In this document: in pieces, positions 17,831 through 26,865 of the stretch
How the letters are laid out: each line of letters starts with the position of its first letter
How positions within the stretch are numbered: position 1 is the first letter of the stretch
Origin: Deltaproteobacteria bacterium
GTDB taxonomy: Bacteria; Myxococcota_A; Polyangia; HGW-17
Assembly: GCA_016937155.1 (NCBI GenBank)
Contig: JAFGWM010000015.1
Location: 1-64,000, forward strand
Length of the DNA: 64,000 nt
Direction of reading: 5' to 3'
The notes under the pieces: generated by a model
Seen by the model: only the letters and a program-made list of their open reading frames with translations
What the model was told of the DNA's origin: nothing
The model's database searches: none
Program-made: the position numbers and the translations under genes

Positions 17831-19305
17831 TTTGGAGAATAATCTTCATAGTTGACAATATAGACACCGTTTAAATCATTGGTGTTTTCCATGATTTTGC
17901 CGTTTATGGAAAAATAAAATTCCATTGGTAGAAATGCTCTTGTTTCACCGGATGCTGTGGTTATTATTTCCGGCTCAACTGGAGGACACGTGTACATCAT
18001 AAAAGGATCCATCCTTGAAAGGTTGAAACTGTATCTGGCATTGTTACCGTTAAAATCAATAAAATTCACATATTCTGATGAAAAATCTAATCCGGGGAAC
18101 CGGTAGTAAACTCTGGCATCATAAATTTTCCATATTTCATCATTCTGAAAATCGGTTACTCCCGGTTGCCATGCTTCAAAACAGAAGTTTCCTGCTACAG
18201 TCCTTGTTCTTTCCCAGGAATCCCAGGTGACAGGTTCTGAATATTCAATAGCATAGTCACATGGAGTTGAGTCATCCCTGCTTATTTTGACACTGCCATT
18301 TCCAATCCAGGATGGTTGCATAAGAACTTCAAAATGATAATTAGCTCCATTTACAGAATCCCATTGAATACAGGTGCTTCCTCCATATTCAGAATTGGAA
18401 AACCATATTTCAATCTCTTCAGTGCCTGATGGAACTGTAAACTCAGGAATAACTTTTTCTGCTGTGTTTGTAGGATAACCATTTTCAGTAATGAAAGAAC
18501 GTACGCTGGACTGGTATAACTGTTCAGATGGATGAAATTTCACAAAAACTGAAATATCCCAGGCCGGATAACCATTATGTGTTCCACGACAGTTACTCAG
18601 TCTCTGTAGATCGTAGTCAATTCTTATTTTTCCATTTTCAACAGGAGTCTGTTCCAGTGTAACTGTATTGTCACCGGAAAAAACTATTGCGGATACAGGT
18701 TGAACCACAGGTTTTTGAGATAAAACTTCTTCGAGACTACAAAGACCGGAATCCTGTTCCACCATGAATGAATTATCAATAGTAAGGCTGTAACTATCAA
18801 ATATTCCAGCAATTCTGTTATGGTCAAAGACTCTGTACTGATCTTTCGACAGGTAGGGTATAAGGTTGATTACAGTATTCGTTATTGACGTTCCACTCAT
18901 GGAGGGGCCAATCAGTCCTTCATACATTTTGAAAACAAAATAAGAATAGTTGTTATCAGTTCTGTCCAGAACTGTTTCGAGTTCCACCCACTGGTGGGAA
19001 GCAGGTTTCAGATAGAGAACTTTCGGAATCCACCCACTTTCAACTGATTCATTTGATGCCTTTAACTCTCCAAACCAAATCCATTCATTGTTTTCAGATG
19101 TGATATAGCCACCAGTGGAGTTACTTTTTCTCGCAGCAGATATCAGCATAATGTTGCAATCCATATCTGGAAGGTCTTTGTCTGAAGAATTCTCAATCAT
19201 TGGAGCATTAATGATTGCTTCAGGTAAGGGAGAATTTTCAGTAATACAGGAATTAATAAAAAATGGAGGGATGCATAAAATTAATAATGTAATTATCTGT
19301 TTCAT
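17803..19305 (-). CDS. Large lipoprotein of unknown function
   Basis: The 500-residue protein begins with a signal peptide and lipobox INSC. The remainder is beta-rich with many Trp and Tyr and scattered Cys, and has no motif I recognise. It resembles adhesin or carbohydrate-binding-like extracellular proteins only in composition. ATG 19305 places the signal peptide at the terminus; a TTG seven codons earlier is possible. Neither has a strong ribosome site. It stands alone. Confidence 0.72.
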   Translation of the reverse strand: MKQIITLLILCIPPFFINSCITENSPLPEAIINAPMIENSSDKDLPDMDCNIMLISAARKSNSTGGYITSENNEWIWFGELKASNESVESGWIPKVLYLKPASHQWVELETVLDRTDNNYSYFVFKMYEGLIGPSMSGTSITNTVINLIPYLSKDQYRVFDHNRIAGIFDSYSLTIDNSFMVEQDSGLCSLEEVLSQKPVVQPVSAIVFSGDNTVTLEQTPVENGKIRIDYDLQRLSNCRGTHNGYPAWDISVFVKFHPSEQLYQSSVRSFITENGYPTNTAEKVIPEFTVPSGTEEIEIWFSNSEYGGSTCIQWDSVNGANYHFEVLMQPSWIGNGSVKISRDDSTPCDYAIEYSEPVTWDSWERTRTVAGNFCFEAWQPGVTDFQNDEIWKIYDARVYYRFPGLDFSSEYVNFIDFNGNNARYSFNLSRMDPFMMYTCPPVEPEIITTASGETRAFLPMEFYFSINGKIMENTNDLNGVYIVNYEDYSPNQFREEFCE

Positions 19306-19442
19306 GGCAGTGTGTATAGCCTTCAATGTAAAAAGTTCAAGGAAATTTGTGAAAGTGTCCTGGTTTCCTAAAAATTTATCTGTAGTCAGAAATTCCTTAA
19401 GTTTGATTTGTAGTTTATCTGAAAATTGCTAAAAATAACCAC

Positions 19443-20015
19443 ATGAAATTTGAATACAGAATTGGTTATGCAGTAAAGGTTACAGGAATCACAGTTGCCA
19501 TTTTATGGGGAGTCTTTTTTCTGGATATTATAAACCAGAATGCGAACTTCATGAGGGATATCAAATCTTTCGGAATTCTTCCACGTCAAATTCCCGGCCT
19601 TATTGGGGTTTTAGTGGCTCCATTTATTCACGGAAATTTGTTTCATCTGGTTGGAAACAGCGTTTTACTGGCTCTTTCCATGTTTCTGGTTTTTCTTTTA
19701 TATCCGAGAAAAGCCTGGGAATTGTCTTTCACTGTGGTTTTTATCGGTGGACTTTTAGTTTGGCTTGTTGCTAGAAAGGGACTTCATATTGGAGCCAGTG
19801 GTGTGATTTTCGGTTATATTGGCTTTCTTGTTGCGGCGGGTCTCACAGGAAAAAGGATTGTCCCTTTTTTACTGAGTCTTATCATCCTGTTTCTGTATGG
19901 AGGAACACTTCTGACAGGGTTAATGCCAACTGAAGGTATAAGCTGGGAAGGTCACCTTGCCGGTGCTTTAAGTGGTATGAATTACGCTTGGTTTACCAGA
20001 AAGAAAAATTACTGA
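19443..20015 (+). CDS. Rhomboid-family intramembrane serine protease
   Basis: The 190-residue protein has six predicted membrane segments and the rhomboid signatures: HGNLFHLVGN in helix 2, the catalytic Ser in GASGVIFG, and the catalytic His in GHLAGALSG. It should cleave membrane protein substrates in the inner membrane. Its stop lies one base before the ATG of the CocE-like gene, so the two are probably co-transcribed. No clear ribosome site precedes the ATG. Confidence 0.92.
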   Translation: MKFEYRIGYAVKVTGITVAILWGVFFLDIINQNANFMRDIKSFGILPRQIPGLIGVLVAPFIHGNLFHLVGNSVLLALSMFLVFLLYPRKAWELSFTVVFIGGLLVWLVARKGLHIGASGVIFGYIGFLVAAGLTGKRIVPFLLSLIILFLYGGTLLTGLMPTEGISWEGHLAGALSGMNYAWFTRKKNY

Positions 20016-20016
20016 A

Positions 20017-21738
20017 ATGAATTTAATAAATACTGTTAAAATTGTTGTAGCGTTTCTGGCTGTGTTTGTCTCTTTTGGTTGTGATGATTCCAGTTCAGGT
20101 AAGGATGTTAGTGATTCAGGTACCAATGATGCTGATGTTTTAACTGATAAAATTGATGTAGACGCTGAAGTTCCAGATTGTACAGAGCATTTCTTTGAAA
20201 CGGTTATGATTCCCATGGATGATGGCGAAGAATTGAGTGCCATCATCAGAAGGCCACTTGATGAAAACTGTGTTTTACCCACAATACTTATCCAGACTCC
20301 GTACGGAAAGGATAATGCTAAATACACATGGTTTGAGGGAACTCCCGGGCTATTGTTTGCCAGTACTGATTACAACTTTGTAATTCTAGACTGGCGTGGA
20401 TTCTTCGGTTCTTCAGATGCCGAGCCAAATAATTCCAGACCCCATCCAGGTTATGATGGTGCCGATACAATCAGGTGGATTTCAAATCAGCCATGGTCAG
20501 ATTCAAATGTAGGTACCTGGGGTGTTAGCGCCCTTTGCGTGGTTCAGTATCAGACAGCACAGGAAGCTTCGTCATCTCTTAAGGCTATGGTGCCAATTTT
20601 TTGCAATATGAATGCTAATTATGAGCAGTCATATCCCGGGGGGGTTTTAAGGCGCGAATATATAGATTTTATACAGGCATATTTTGGTGGTGATCCTGCT
20701 CTATACGAAGCTCATCCATATAAGGATCTTGCGTGGGATTATCTAGGCTCACTTTATAAATATACACTGATAAAAACTCCGGCTCTGGTAGTTGCAGGTT
20801 GGTATGACCTGTATAATCCTGGTGCATATAACGATTTTGAAAATCTGGTTTTACACAGCGCTCAGGAGGTTCAGGATAAGCATCGGCTGTTAGCGGGACC
20901 CTGGATACATCATGCTACAGGTGGAGAAATGGCAATGGGCCGTTTGCTGACTGAGCAGGAAAAGCTGTACCTTGATACCGAGTTCATTATTCAGGCGAAT
21001 TCTCTTGCATTTTTCGATTTGCATCTGAGGAATTCAGGAGAGCCTCAGATTAAGAAGGTAAAATTCATTCCTGATGGAGAGTTATCTTTTTTCTATTCAG
21101 ATGAGTGGCCTCCTGAAAATGTGGAAAATAAAATATTTTATATCAATTCGGAGGGACTTGGTGAAAGTCCGTCCACTGATGGTAATTCATTATCCTGGCA
21201 AAGCGATCCTGATTCTCCGGTTCCAACTGTGGGCGGACACACTCTTGTTGCCCAGTATACACATGGCCCTGACTGGCAGGATGAATTGCTGGAAAGATCT
21301 GATGTCATTTATTTTGAATCTGAACTTCTGGGGAAGATGACTGTTGCCGGTAGAGTTAAGGTTTTTCTGGAAGTTTCAACGGACGCTCCGGATACCGATT
21401 TCGTTGTAAAATTAACAAAAATTGGGGAGGATGGCAGACATTTGCTCATCACAGATGGTGTGAGAAGGCTGAAACTAAGAGAGACATTTGCTACACCAGT
21501 TGAAGTAACTTCAGGAGAGCATTATATTATCGAGATTGAGATGACAAATAATTCATCTCTGACTCTGGAGGAAGGGGATCGTCTGGGGCTTATTTTATCT
21601 TCGTCAAGTTTCTCCAGATTTGATATTAATCCCCAGAATGGAAATGATTTTTATTATGATGGAGACACTACATATGTTTCATCAAATTATGTTTTTTTCA
21701 ATGAAAATACAAGAATTGAAATTCCGGTTCTGCAGTAA
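20017..21738 (+). CDS. CocE/NonD-family (X-Pro peptidase-like) hydrolase, lipoprotein
   Basis: The 573-residue protein has a signal peptide with lipobox SFGC and an Asp/Ser-rich linker. It then has the S15/CocE alpha/beta hydrolase: 'IQTPYGKD', 'LDWRGFFGSS', nucleophile region WGVSALC, 'VAGWYDLYNPG' (Asp) and 'GPWIHHATGG' (His). A C-terminal jelly-roll domain begins at about 400. The usual elbow G-x-S-[YW]-x-G lacks its last Gly here (Cys instead). It should hydrolyse an ester or amide outside the cytoplasm. The last base of its stop codon is the first base of the next gene's ATG. Confidence 0.88.
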   Translation: MNLINTVKIVVAFLAVFVSFGCDDSSSGKDVSDSGTNDADVLTDKIDVDAEVPDCTEHFFETVMIPMDDGEELSAIIRRPLDENCVLPTILIQTPYGKDNAKYTWFEGTPGLLFASTDYNFVILDWRGFFGSSDAEPNNSRPHPGYDGADTIRWISNQPWSDSNVGTWGVSALCVVQYQTAQEASSSLKAMVPIFCNMNANYEQSYPGGVLRREYIDFIQAYFGGDPALYEAHPYKDLAWDYLGSLYKYTLIKTPALVVAGWYDLYNPGAYNDFENLVLHSAQEVQDKHRLLAGPWIHHATGGEMAMGRLLTEQEKLYLDTEFIIQANSLAFFDLHLRNSGEPQIKKVKFIPDGELSFFYSDEWPPENVENKIFYINSEGLGESPSTDGNSLSWQSDPDSPVPTVGGHTLVAQYTHGPDWQDELLERSDVIYFESELLGKMTVAGRVKVFLEVSTDAPDTDFVVKLTKIGEDGRHLLITDGVRRLKLRETFATPVEVTSGEHYIIEIEMTNNSSLTLEEGDRLGLILSSSSFSRFDINPQNGNDFYYDGDTTYVSSNYVFFNENTRIEIPVLQ

Positions 21739-22850
21739 TGTCAGTTTATAGAAAGTTGCAGCAGCATCTGGATAAATACCCGGTGGGTTTTCCGGAAACT
21801 GAAACAGCAGTAGAAATTGAAATTCTAAAGTCTTTTTTTTCCCCTCTGGAGGCTGGCATTGTTTTGTGCTTAAGTATTACTCCAAACAGTATTTTCCGGA
21901 TACTTGTAAGGTATAGGCTGATGTGGGAAAAACGAATTACCTTCACCGAATTGAGAAAATCACTTGAAAAACTGTACATGGAAGGGAGTATTATTAAAAG
22001 TTCCAATGGAAAGTATTCATTGGCTTTTCTCGCAATTGGTATGTTTGAATTTCATGTTGATGATTTAACTCCAAAACTAATGAAACTGATGCACTCTTAT
22101 TTTGAAGAAGGTTTTGGAAATGAGTTTTTTAGGGGTGGAATCCCCCAGTTACGGACATCCCCTCATCTGAAAGCGCTTTCCCCTGAATACAAGGTTGATA
22201 CTTATGATAACATCCGACAGTTCGTTTCAAACTGGGATGACAAAATTGGAGTTGCCAACTGTGTTTGTAAACAGGGTGAAAAGGAACTTGGAAAATCATG
22301 CAAGCAGGTTACTGACTTTGAGATCTGTTTATTTTTCGGGGAGAGTCCTTATATTGAAAGAGATAGAGGCCGGTATATTTCCAAAACTGAGTGCCTTGGT
22401 ATTCTGGAACGCTCTGAGCGAGATGGACTTGTTATTCAACCTGGAAATACATTGAAACCTTTTTGTATTTGTCTTTGTTGTGGTTGCTGCTGCGGTGTTC
22501 TAACCAGTGCTAAAAAGAGAAAGGATCCTTCTTCACTTTTTGCCACCAATTATGCAGCTGATTTTAACAAGGATTTGTGCATAAACTGTGGAATATGTAT
22601 TTCCAGATGTCAGATGGATGCTTTCTCAAAATCTGATGGCACTATAATATTTTCATCGAATAAATGTATTGGATGCGGTCTTTGTGTTACAACATGCCCG
22701 GTCGGTGCTGTTAAGTTGAAAAAGAAAAAAAAACCTGTCAGACCTCCTTTAAGCATAGAACTTTTATATCTGAAAATTCTTGCACAAAAATCATCAAAAT
22801 ATGAATTCACAAAGAGCTTGATAAAACTGGCTCTTGGAATGAGACTGTGA
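21738..22850 (+). CDS. 4Fe-4S ferredoxin-type protein with extra Cys clusters
   Basis: The 370-residue protein has an N-terminal region (about 30-105) that looks like a winged helix-turn-helix. A middle region has Cys motifs CVCKQGE...CK and CICLCCGCCC, and two classic 4Fe-4S motifs follow: CINCGICISRC and CIGCGLCVTTCP (about 280-325). The CICLCCGCCC run is the kind of cluster motif found in a group of deltaproteobacterial and clostridial ferredoxin-like proteins. The protein is soluble and probably transfers electrons; the partner is unknown. It overlaps the previous gene by one base (TAATG). Confidence 0.85.
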   Translation: MSVYRKLQQHLDKYPVGFPETETAVEIEILKSFFSPLEAGIVLCLSITPNSIFRILVRYRLMWEKRITFTELRKSLEKLYMEGSIIKSSNGKYSLAFLAIGMFEFHVDDLTPKLMKLMHSYFEEGFGNEFFRGGIPQLRTSPHLKALSPEYKVDTYDNIRQFVSNWDDKIGVANCVCKQGEKELGKSCKQVTDFEICLFFGESPYIERDRGRYISKTECLGILERSERDGLVIQPGNTLKPFCICLCCGCCCGVLTSAKKRKDPSSLFATNYAADFNKDLCINCGICISRCQMDAFSKSDGTIIFSSNKCIGCGLCVTTCPVGAVKLKKKKKPVRPPLSIELLYLKILAQKSSKYEFTKSLIKLALGMRL

Positions 22851-22866
22851 TCTGGAGAAAAATGAA

Positions 22867-23367
22867 ATGAACAAAATTATTGCGGTTTTACTTTTTGTTA
22901 CCACAGGATGTGCTTCAAGTGTTGATGATGGTGGTGATTTTACCCCAACTCCTGAACCCAGAACAGCCAAGGGAATAGATTCAAAAGAACCAACGGCTCC
23001 CGCAGCAACGGATGATTTGAAAATGTCAGGAGTTACATCAGGCGGAGTGAAATATGAAATACTGAGAAAAGGAACAGGTGTTCTTCCGTTGCCCGATGAT
23101 ACACTTGAATGTCATTACGAGGGTAAACTTGAAAATGGCACAGTTTTTGACAGCTCATATGTTAGAGGAACCACATTTAAGTTTAAAGTAAATCAGGTTA
23201 TTAAGGGGTGGAAAGAAGCACTGCTTATTATGCCCCTTGGCTCAAAATGGAAAATAACGGTACCTCCTCATCTGGCATATGGAAAGAAAGGGGCTGGTAA
23301 ACTGATTGGGCCTGATGAAACTCTTATTTTCACAATAGAGTTGTTATCAGTTCAGAATTCAAAATAA
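22867..23367 (+). CDS. FKBP-type peptidyl-prolyl isomerase, lipoprotein
   Basis: The 166-residue protein has a signal peptide with lipobox TTGC, a Pro/Thr-rich linker and an FKBP domain (about 60-163). The domain has 'CHYEGKLENGTVFDSSY', 'FKVNQVIKGWKEAL', 'MPLGSKWKITVP' and 'LAYGKKGAG', then 'LIFTIELL'. It should catalyse proline isomerisation of exported proteins in the periplasm. It follows the ferredoxin gene by 16 bp and is probably the last gene of the rhomboid-CocE-ferredoxin-FKBP run. Confidence 0.94.
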   Translation: MNKIIAVLLFVTTGCASSVDDGGDFTPTPEPRTAKGIDSKEPTAPAATDDLKMSGVTSGGVKYEILRKGTGVLPLPDDTLECHYEGKLENGTVFDSSYVRGTTFKFKVNQVIKGWKEALLIMPLGSKWKITVPPHLAYGKKGAGKLIGPDETLIFTIELLSVQNSK

Positions 23368-23472
23368 TTCTCTGAAATACTTTTATCGTCACAGTGATAC
23401 AGAGCAAAGAGTCCCACAAACATCGAGCATCAGGGTGTATAGAACAAATGAAATTCTCGCATTTATTCCTGT

Positions 23473-23500
23473 TTGATATTTGCATAACTATGCATATAAT
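23473..23500 (+). promoter_or_regulatory. Sigma-70-type promoter with palindrome in the spacer
   Basis: TTGATA (-35) and a perfect TATAAT (-10) are 16 bp apart, 30 bp upstream of the DUF2207-like gene. The spacer contains a perfect palindrome TGCATA-AC-TATGCA (23481-23494), positioned where a repressor would block polymerase. Confidence 0.6.
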
Positions 23501-23529
23501 GTCATGTCCTGAAATACACGGGTGAAAAT

Positions 23530-25560
23530 ATGAAAATAAATATATTTATTCTTTTGACACTGCTCTTTTCCGGCGTTAGTTGCACTAAAAAAATACAACG
23601 GGATAAAAATGAGTACACCACATTAAATTCAAAGGCAATTCTAAGAAATGGAAATGGTATTTTTACAGAGGAAATTAATATTTACTCAGAAAAAATATCA
23701 GGAATTATTCTCTCCAGAAATTTGGATCTTAAGCCGCTAAACTTTTTGACCCGGCAACAGATTAAGGATGTATCGGTCAAAGACAGCAAAGGTCAGAATT
23801 TGAAATTTCGTGTTCGTCATTATATGAACTGGGGGAATATTGATTTCCTCGAAATTCCAGGGGATGGAAAGTTATTTCTGAATTACACTATTTTGGGTTT
23901 TGCTGATTTTCACAAGTCTTTGAGTTTTGATATTGTTGGAATTCAGTGGAATATTGCAATAAAAAAAATTCATTTTGAAATGCAATTCCCACAAGAGATT
24001 CATCAGGAAAAGACCCAGGCTATTATTGACTACCAGGAGGATAAAAAGGGCCGTTTTATTATTGATGGAAATACTCTGATTTATGAATATAAAGGCACAC
24101 TGAAACCTAAAACACCTGTAAATATCAGACTGGAAATGAAAAAACCTCTGCCTCAGGAAAACAGGTACAAAACGGATTTAAAAGAAATTATTCAACAGAA
24201 TAAAATTGTAATTATATTTGCTGTATTTTTTCTGTTCATGTCACTGATTTTTATTTTTCTCCCGGCAGATATAGTTCATAAGTGTACATTTTTAATGAAT
24301 TTTTTAATTATAGTTCCGGCTGCTGTAATAACTTTTCCAGGAATTTTATACTGGATTCATGAAAGTAAAATCAGGGGAGGGGACTGGGGAAATGTTATTT
24401 CAGATATTGCTTTCTTTGCAGGTTTTCTCTTTATTCTTGTGGGATTTATTATCAAGCTTAACAGGGATTTGCTGGGATATAAAAAATCAGCCTGGTACAT
24501 GCAGCTTGCAATGGGAGCTGTACTTTTCACACTCATTCCAATTCCACACTCCTCAGCAATTTTACTACCACTGATGGGGTATTCTCAACTTTTATACTGG
24601 CTGCGGAGAGATATTTCTTTTAAATTCGGAATAGGACTAAACAGAATCTCCGAATATGTTTGGAATGAGGGTGAGGTGGGTTTTGATGATATTTCCAAAA
24701 AATTCTCAATGAGTAAGAAAAATGTAACAAACCTCCTTGAGAAAAATCGGAATCTTCCTTTTATCATAGATTATTCAACATCAACAGCAATGTCTCCTGA
24801 AAACGCTTCATTAAAGAATAATATGATAGTGTGTCCATACTGTAGTGGAGCCGGAACAATCTCCGGTGGTGCCGGGAAGCTAGAATGCGTTTATTGTGGT
24901 AGGGAATTTCACAGCTCACTGAAGGAAGAAAAAAGACCTAAACCGGTTCCTGTATTAATCGAGGCCATAGCAACAGTATTTTTATCACTGGGTTTTTCGA
25001 TTGGAGGTTTTGGTTTATTTTTATCCCTGATTTTCTTCTTCCTTGGAATAATTGATGGAGACGGAGTTACTTCATCATTAACACTCAGTCTTGTAACTGC
25101 AGCAATATTTTCAGGAATAAACTATCTGTTTTATATATTTTCCGGTTCCTTAAAAAAGGGGCAGAGCTTATCAGTTCTCAAAGTGATTCTTGTTGTTACT
25201 GCTCCACTAATCATTCCATTAATTGCCCTTTTTAAGCTCGGAAATAAGCGGGTAAAACTTCATTTTGGTGAAATAAGTGATGATGAAATAAAGAAAGAGA
25301 TTACGAACAGGGGTCAGATGACTGTTGATGAGTTCAGTAAGTGGCTTGGATGCAGTATTGATGAAGCAACTGATGTAATTCTTTATCTAACGGGTAATGC
25401 TCTGATAGATGCTGTATTTGATCGTAAAACCGGTTCTCTAGTATCCAGAGAGCTTTACAGAAAAATTGCAACCGAGGGAGAATGTATTAATTGTGGTGGA
25501 TTATATGGTTTCAGAGATGGAGCTTTAATTTGTCAGTACTGTGGGCATAAACCAGAATGA
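23530..25560 (+). CDS. DUF2207-like membrane protein with zinc ribbons
   Basis: The 676-residue protein has a signal peptide with a lipobox-like end (GVSC), an extracellular beta-rich N-terminal domain as in DUF2207 (about 30-205), four membrane segments (about 225-360), then a cytosolic stretch with a zinc ribbon (CPYCSG...CVYCG, about 435-460). Two more membrane helices, a helical segment (about 575-650) and a last zinc ribbon (CINCGG...CQYCG) follow. Function is unknown. A clear promoter with a palindromic spacer precedes it. Convergent with cheB, four bases apart. Confidence 0.8.
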   Translation: MKINIFILLTLLFSGVSCTKKIQRDKNEYTTLNSKAILRNGNGIFTEEINIYSEKISGIILSRNLDLKPLNFLTRQQIKDVSVKDSKGQNLKFRVRHYMNWGNIDFLEIPGDGKLFLNYTILGFADFHKSLSFDIVGIQWNIAIKKIHFEMQFPQEIHQEKTQAIIDYQEDKKGRFIIDGNTLIYEYKGTLKPKTPVNIRLEMKKPLPQENRYKTDLKEIIQQNKIVIIFAVFFLFMSLIFIFLPADIVHKCTFLMNFLIIVPAAVITFPGILYWIHESKIRGGDWGNVISDIAFFAGFLFILVGFIIKLNRDLLGYKKSAWYMQLAMGAVLFTLIPIPHSSAILLPLMGYSQLLYWLRRDISFKFGIGLNRISEYVWNEGEVGFDDISKKFSMSKKNVTNLLEKNRNLPFIIDYSTSTAMSPENASLKNNMIVCPYCSGAGTISGGAGKLECVYCGREFHSSLKEEKRPKPVPVLIEAIATVFLSLGFSIGGFGLFLSLIFFFLGIIDGDGVTSSLTLSLVTAAIFSGINYLFYIFSGSLKKGQSLSVLKVILVVTAPLIIPLIALFKLGNKRVKLHFGEISDDEIKKEITNRGQMTVDEFSKWLGCSIDEATDVILYLTGNALIDAVFDRKTGSLVSRELYRKIATEGECINCGGLYGFRDGALICQYCGHKPE

Positions 25561-25564
25561 TTTT

Positions 25565-26701
25565 TCACTTCTTTCGTAAAAGTCTGGGAAGACGAACTAT
25601 AGTTTCAATCCTGTTGGCCAGCTCGTTTAATGGAATTTGTTCATTGCTCAGTCCTGCCTGATCCACACTTGCAGGCATTCCATAAACCGTGCATGTCTCG
25701 GAACTCTGGGTTATTATCCAGGCAGATCCAGCTTCAACAATATTGGCCACACCTTCTTTTCCATCGCTTCCCATACCAGTCATAACAACTGCAAGAGTAT
25801 TTCCTCCATAGCTGCGAGAGATACTGCGGAAAAGAACATCAACTGATGGTCTGCAGCTGTTTTCCGGAGGATCATCATTCATCTTCAGGTATCTTTTTCC
25901 GGAACCGTCCACTTCTGTTACTATCATATGTTTTCCACCTGGGGCAATATGCAGTACTCCTGAGGATAGCTCCATCCCATCTTTTGCTTCAACAACTGTG
26001 ATTGCACTTTTTTTATTAAGTGAATCTGCCAGTGATGCCGTGAAAAGGGGAGGCATATGTTGAACCATAACCATAGGTACCGGAAATTGAGCAGATAATT
26101 TGGGAATTACTTCGCCTAATGCATTTGGCCCACCAGTGGAAACTCCAATGGCAACAATATCTATCCTGGTAGGATATACCACTTTTGACGGTTTTATTAT
26201 TTCTCGCTGTTTTTCTATTTTCACAATGGGATTTTTTGCTTCAACAAGTGGTTTTTTAGCTATGCTTTTGAGTGGTTGATTTTTTTTATTTCTCTGCTGG
26301 GAATTGAAAACAGAAACTACATTTGATATCTGTTCTTTTAAATATTCTTTATTCTCAACTATGTTGTTTCCATCGGGCTTAACAATAAAATCCAGAGCTC
26401 CAAGATCCAGAGCTTCCAGAACAATACCTGCATTATGTTTTTGAGGTGAAGAAACCATCACAACTCCTTTTTCAGGATATTTCTGTTGAATGGCTTTTAG
26501 TGTATCAATTCCGCCCATGACTGGCATTTCAACATCACACAACACAACATCACAGTGTGTTACTGCAAGTCTTTTGAGTGCAAGATCCCCATTGGCGGTA
26601 GTACCGACAACTCTGATATCATCCATTTCCTCAAGTACATCTTTGAGTATTTTTCTGTATATAACACTGTCATCTACTATTAAGACTGATGTCTGATCCA
26701 T
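25565..26701 (-). CDS. cheB: CheB-type protein-glutamate methylesterase/response regulator
   Basis: The 378-residue protein has a receiver domain ('LIVDDSVIYRKIL', phosphoacceptor in LCDVEMPVMGG), a linker rich in Lys and Gln (about 135-180), and a CheB methylesterase domain with the catalytic Ser in GVSTGGPNAL, His in VQHMPPLF and Asp in MTGMGSDG. It demethylates chemoreceptor glutamates when phosphorylated. No other chemotaxis gene is in the window. ATG 26701 has AAGGAC upstream; a TTG six codons earlier is less likely. Confidence 0.93.
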   Translation of the reverse strand: MDQTSVLIVDDSVIYRKILKDVLEEMDDIRVVGTTANGDLALKRLAVTHCDVVLCDVEMPVMGGIDTLKAIQQKYPEKGVVMVSSPQKHNAGIVLEALDLGALDFIVKPDGNNIVENKEYLKEQISNVVSVFNSQQRNKKNQPLKSIAKKPLVEAKNPIVKIEKQREIIKPSKVVYPTRIDIVAIGVSTGGPNALGEVIPKLSAQFPVPMVMVQHMPPLFTASLADSLNKKSAITVVEAKDGMELSSGVLHIAPGGKHMIVTEVDGSGKRYLKMNDDPPENSCRPSVDVLFRSISRSYGGNTLAVVMTGMGSDGKEGVANIVEAGSAWIITQSSETCTVYGMPASVDQAGLSNEQIPLNELANRIETIVRLPRLLRKK

Positions 26702-26865
26702 GTTTTGTCCTTCTTCCAATAACTAGTATATCGAAAATTTTACGAATCCCTTTAACTGGAAATTACCTGATTTAAATCTATAATCGTCAGGTTCACAAAA
26801 TTTCACCTTCATTTCTATGCATATCTGGAATAGTATCATATATGTATCATTGATTGGAGGCCTGA

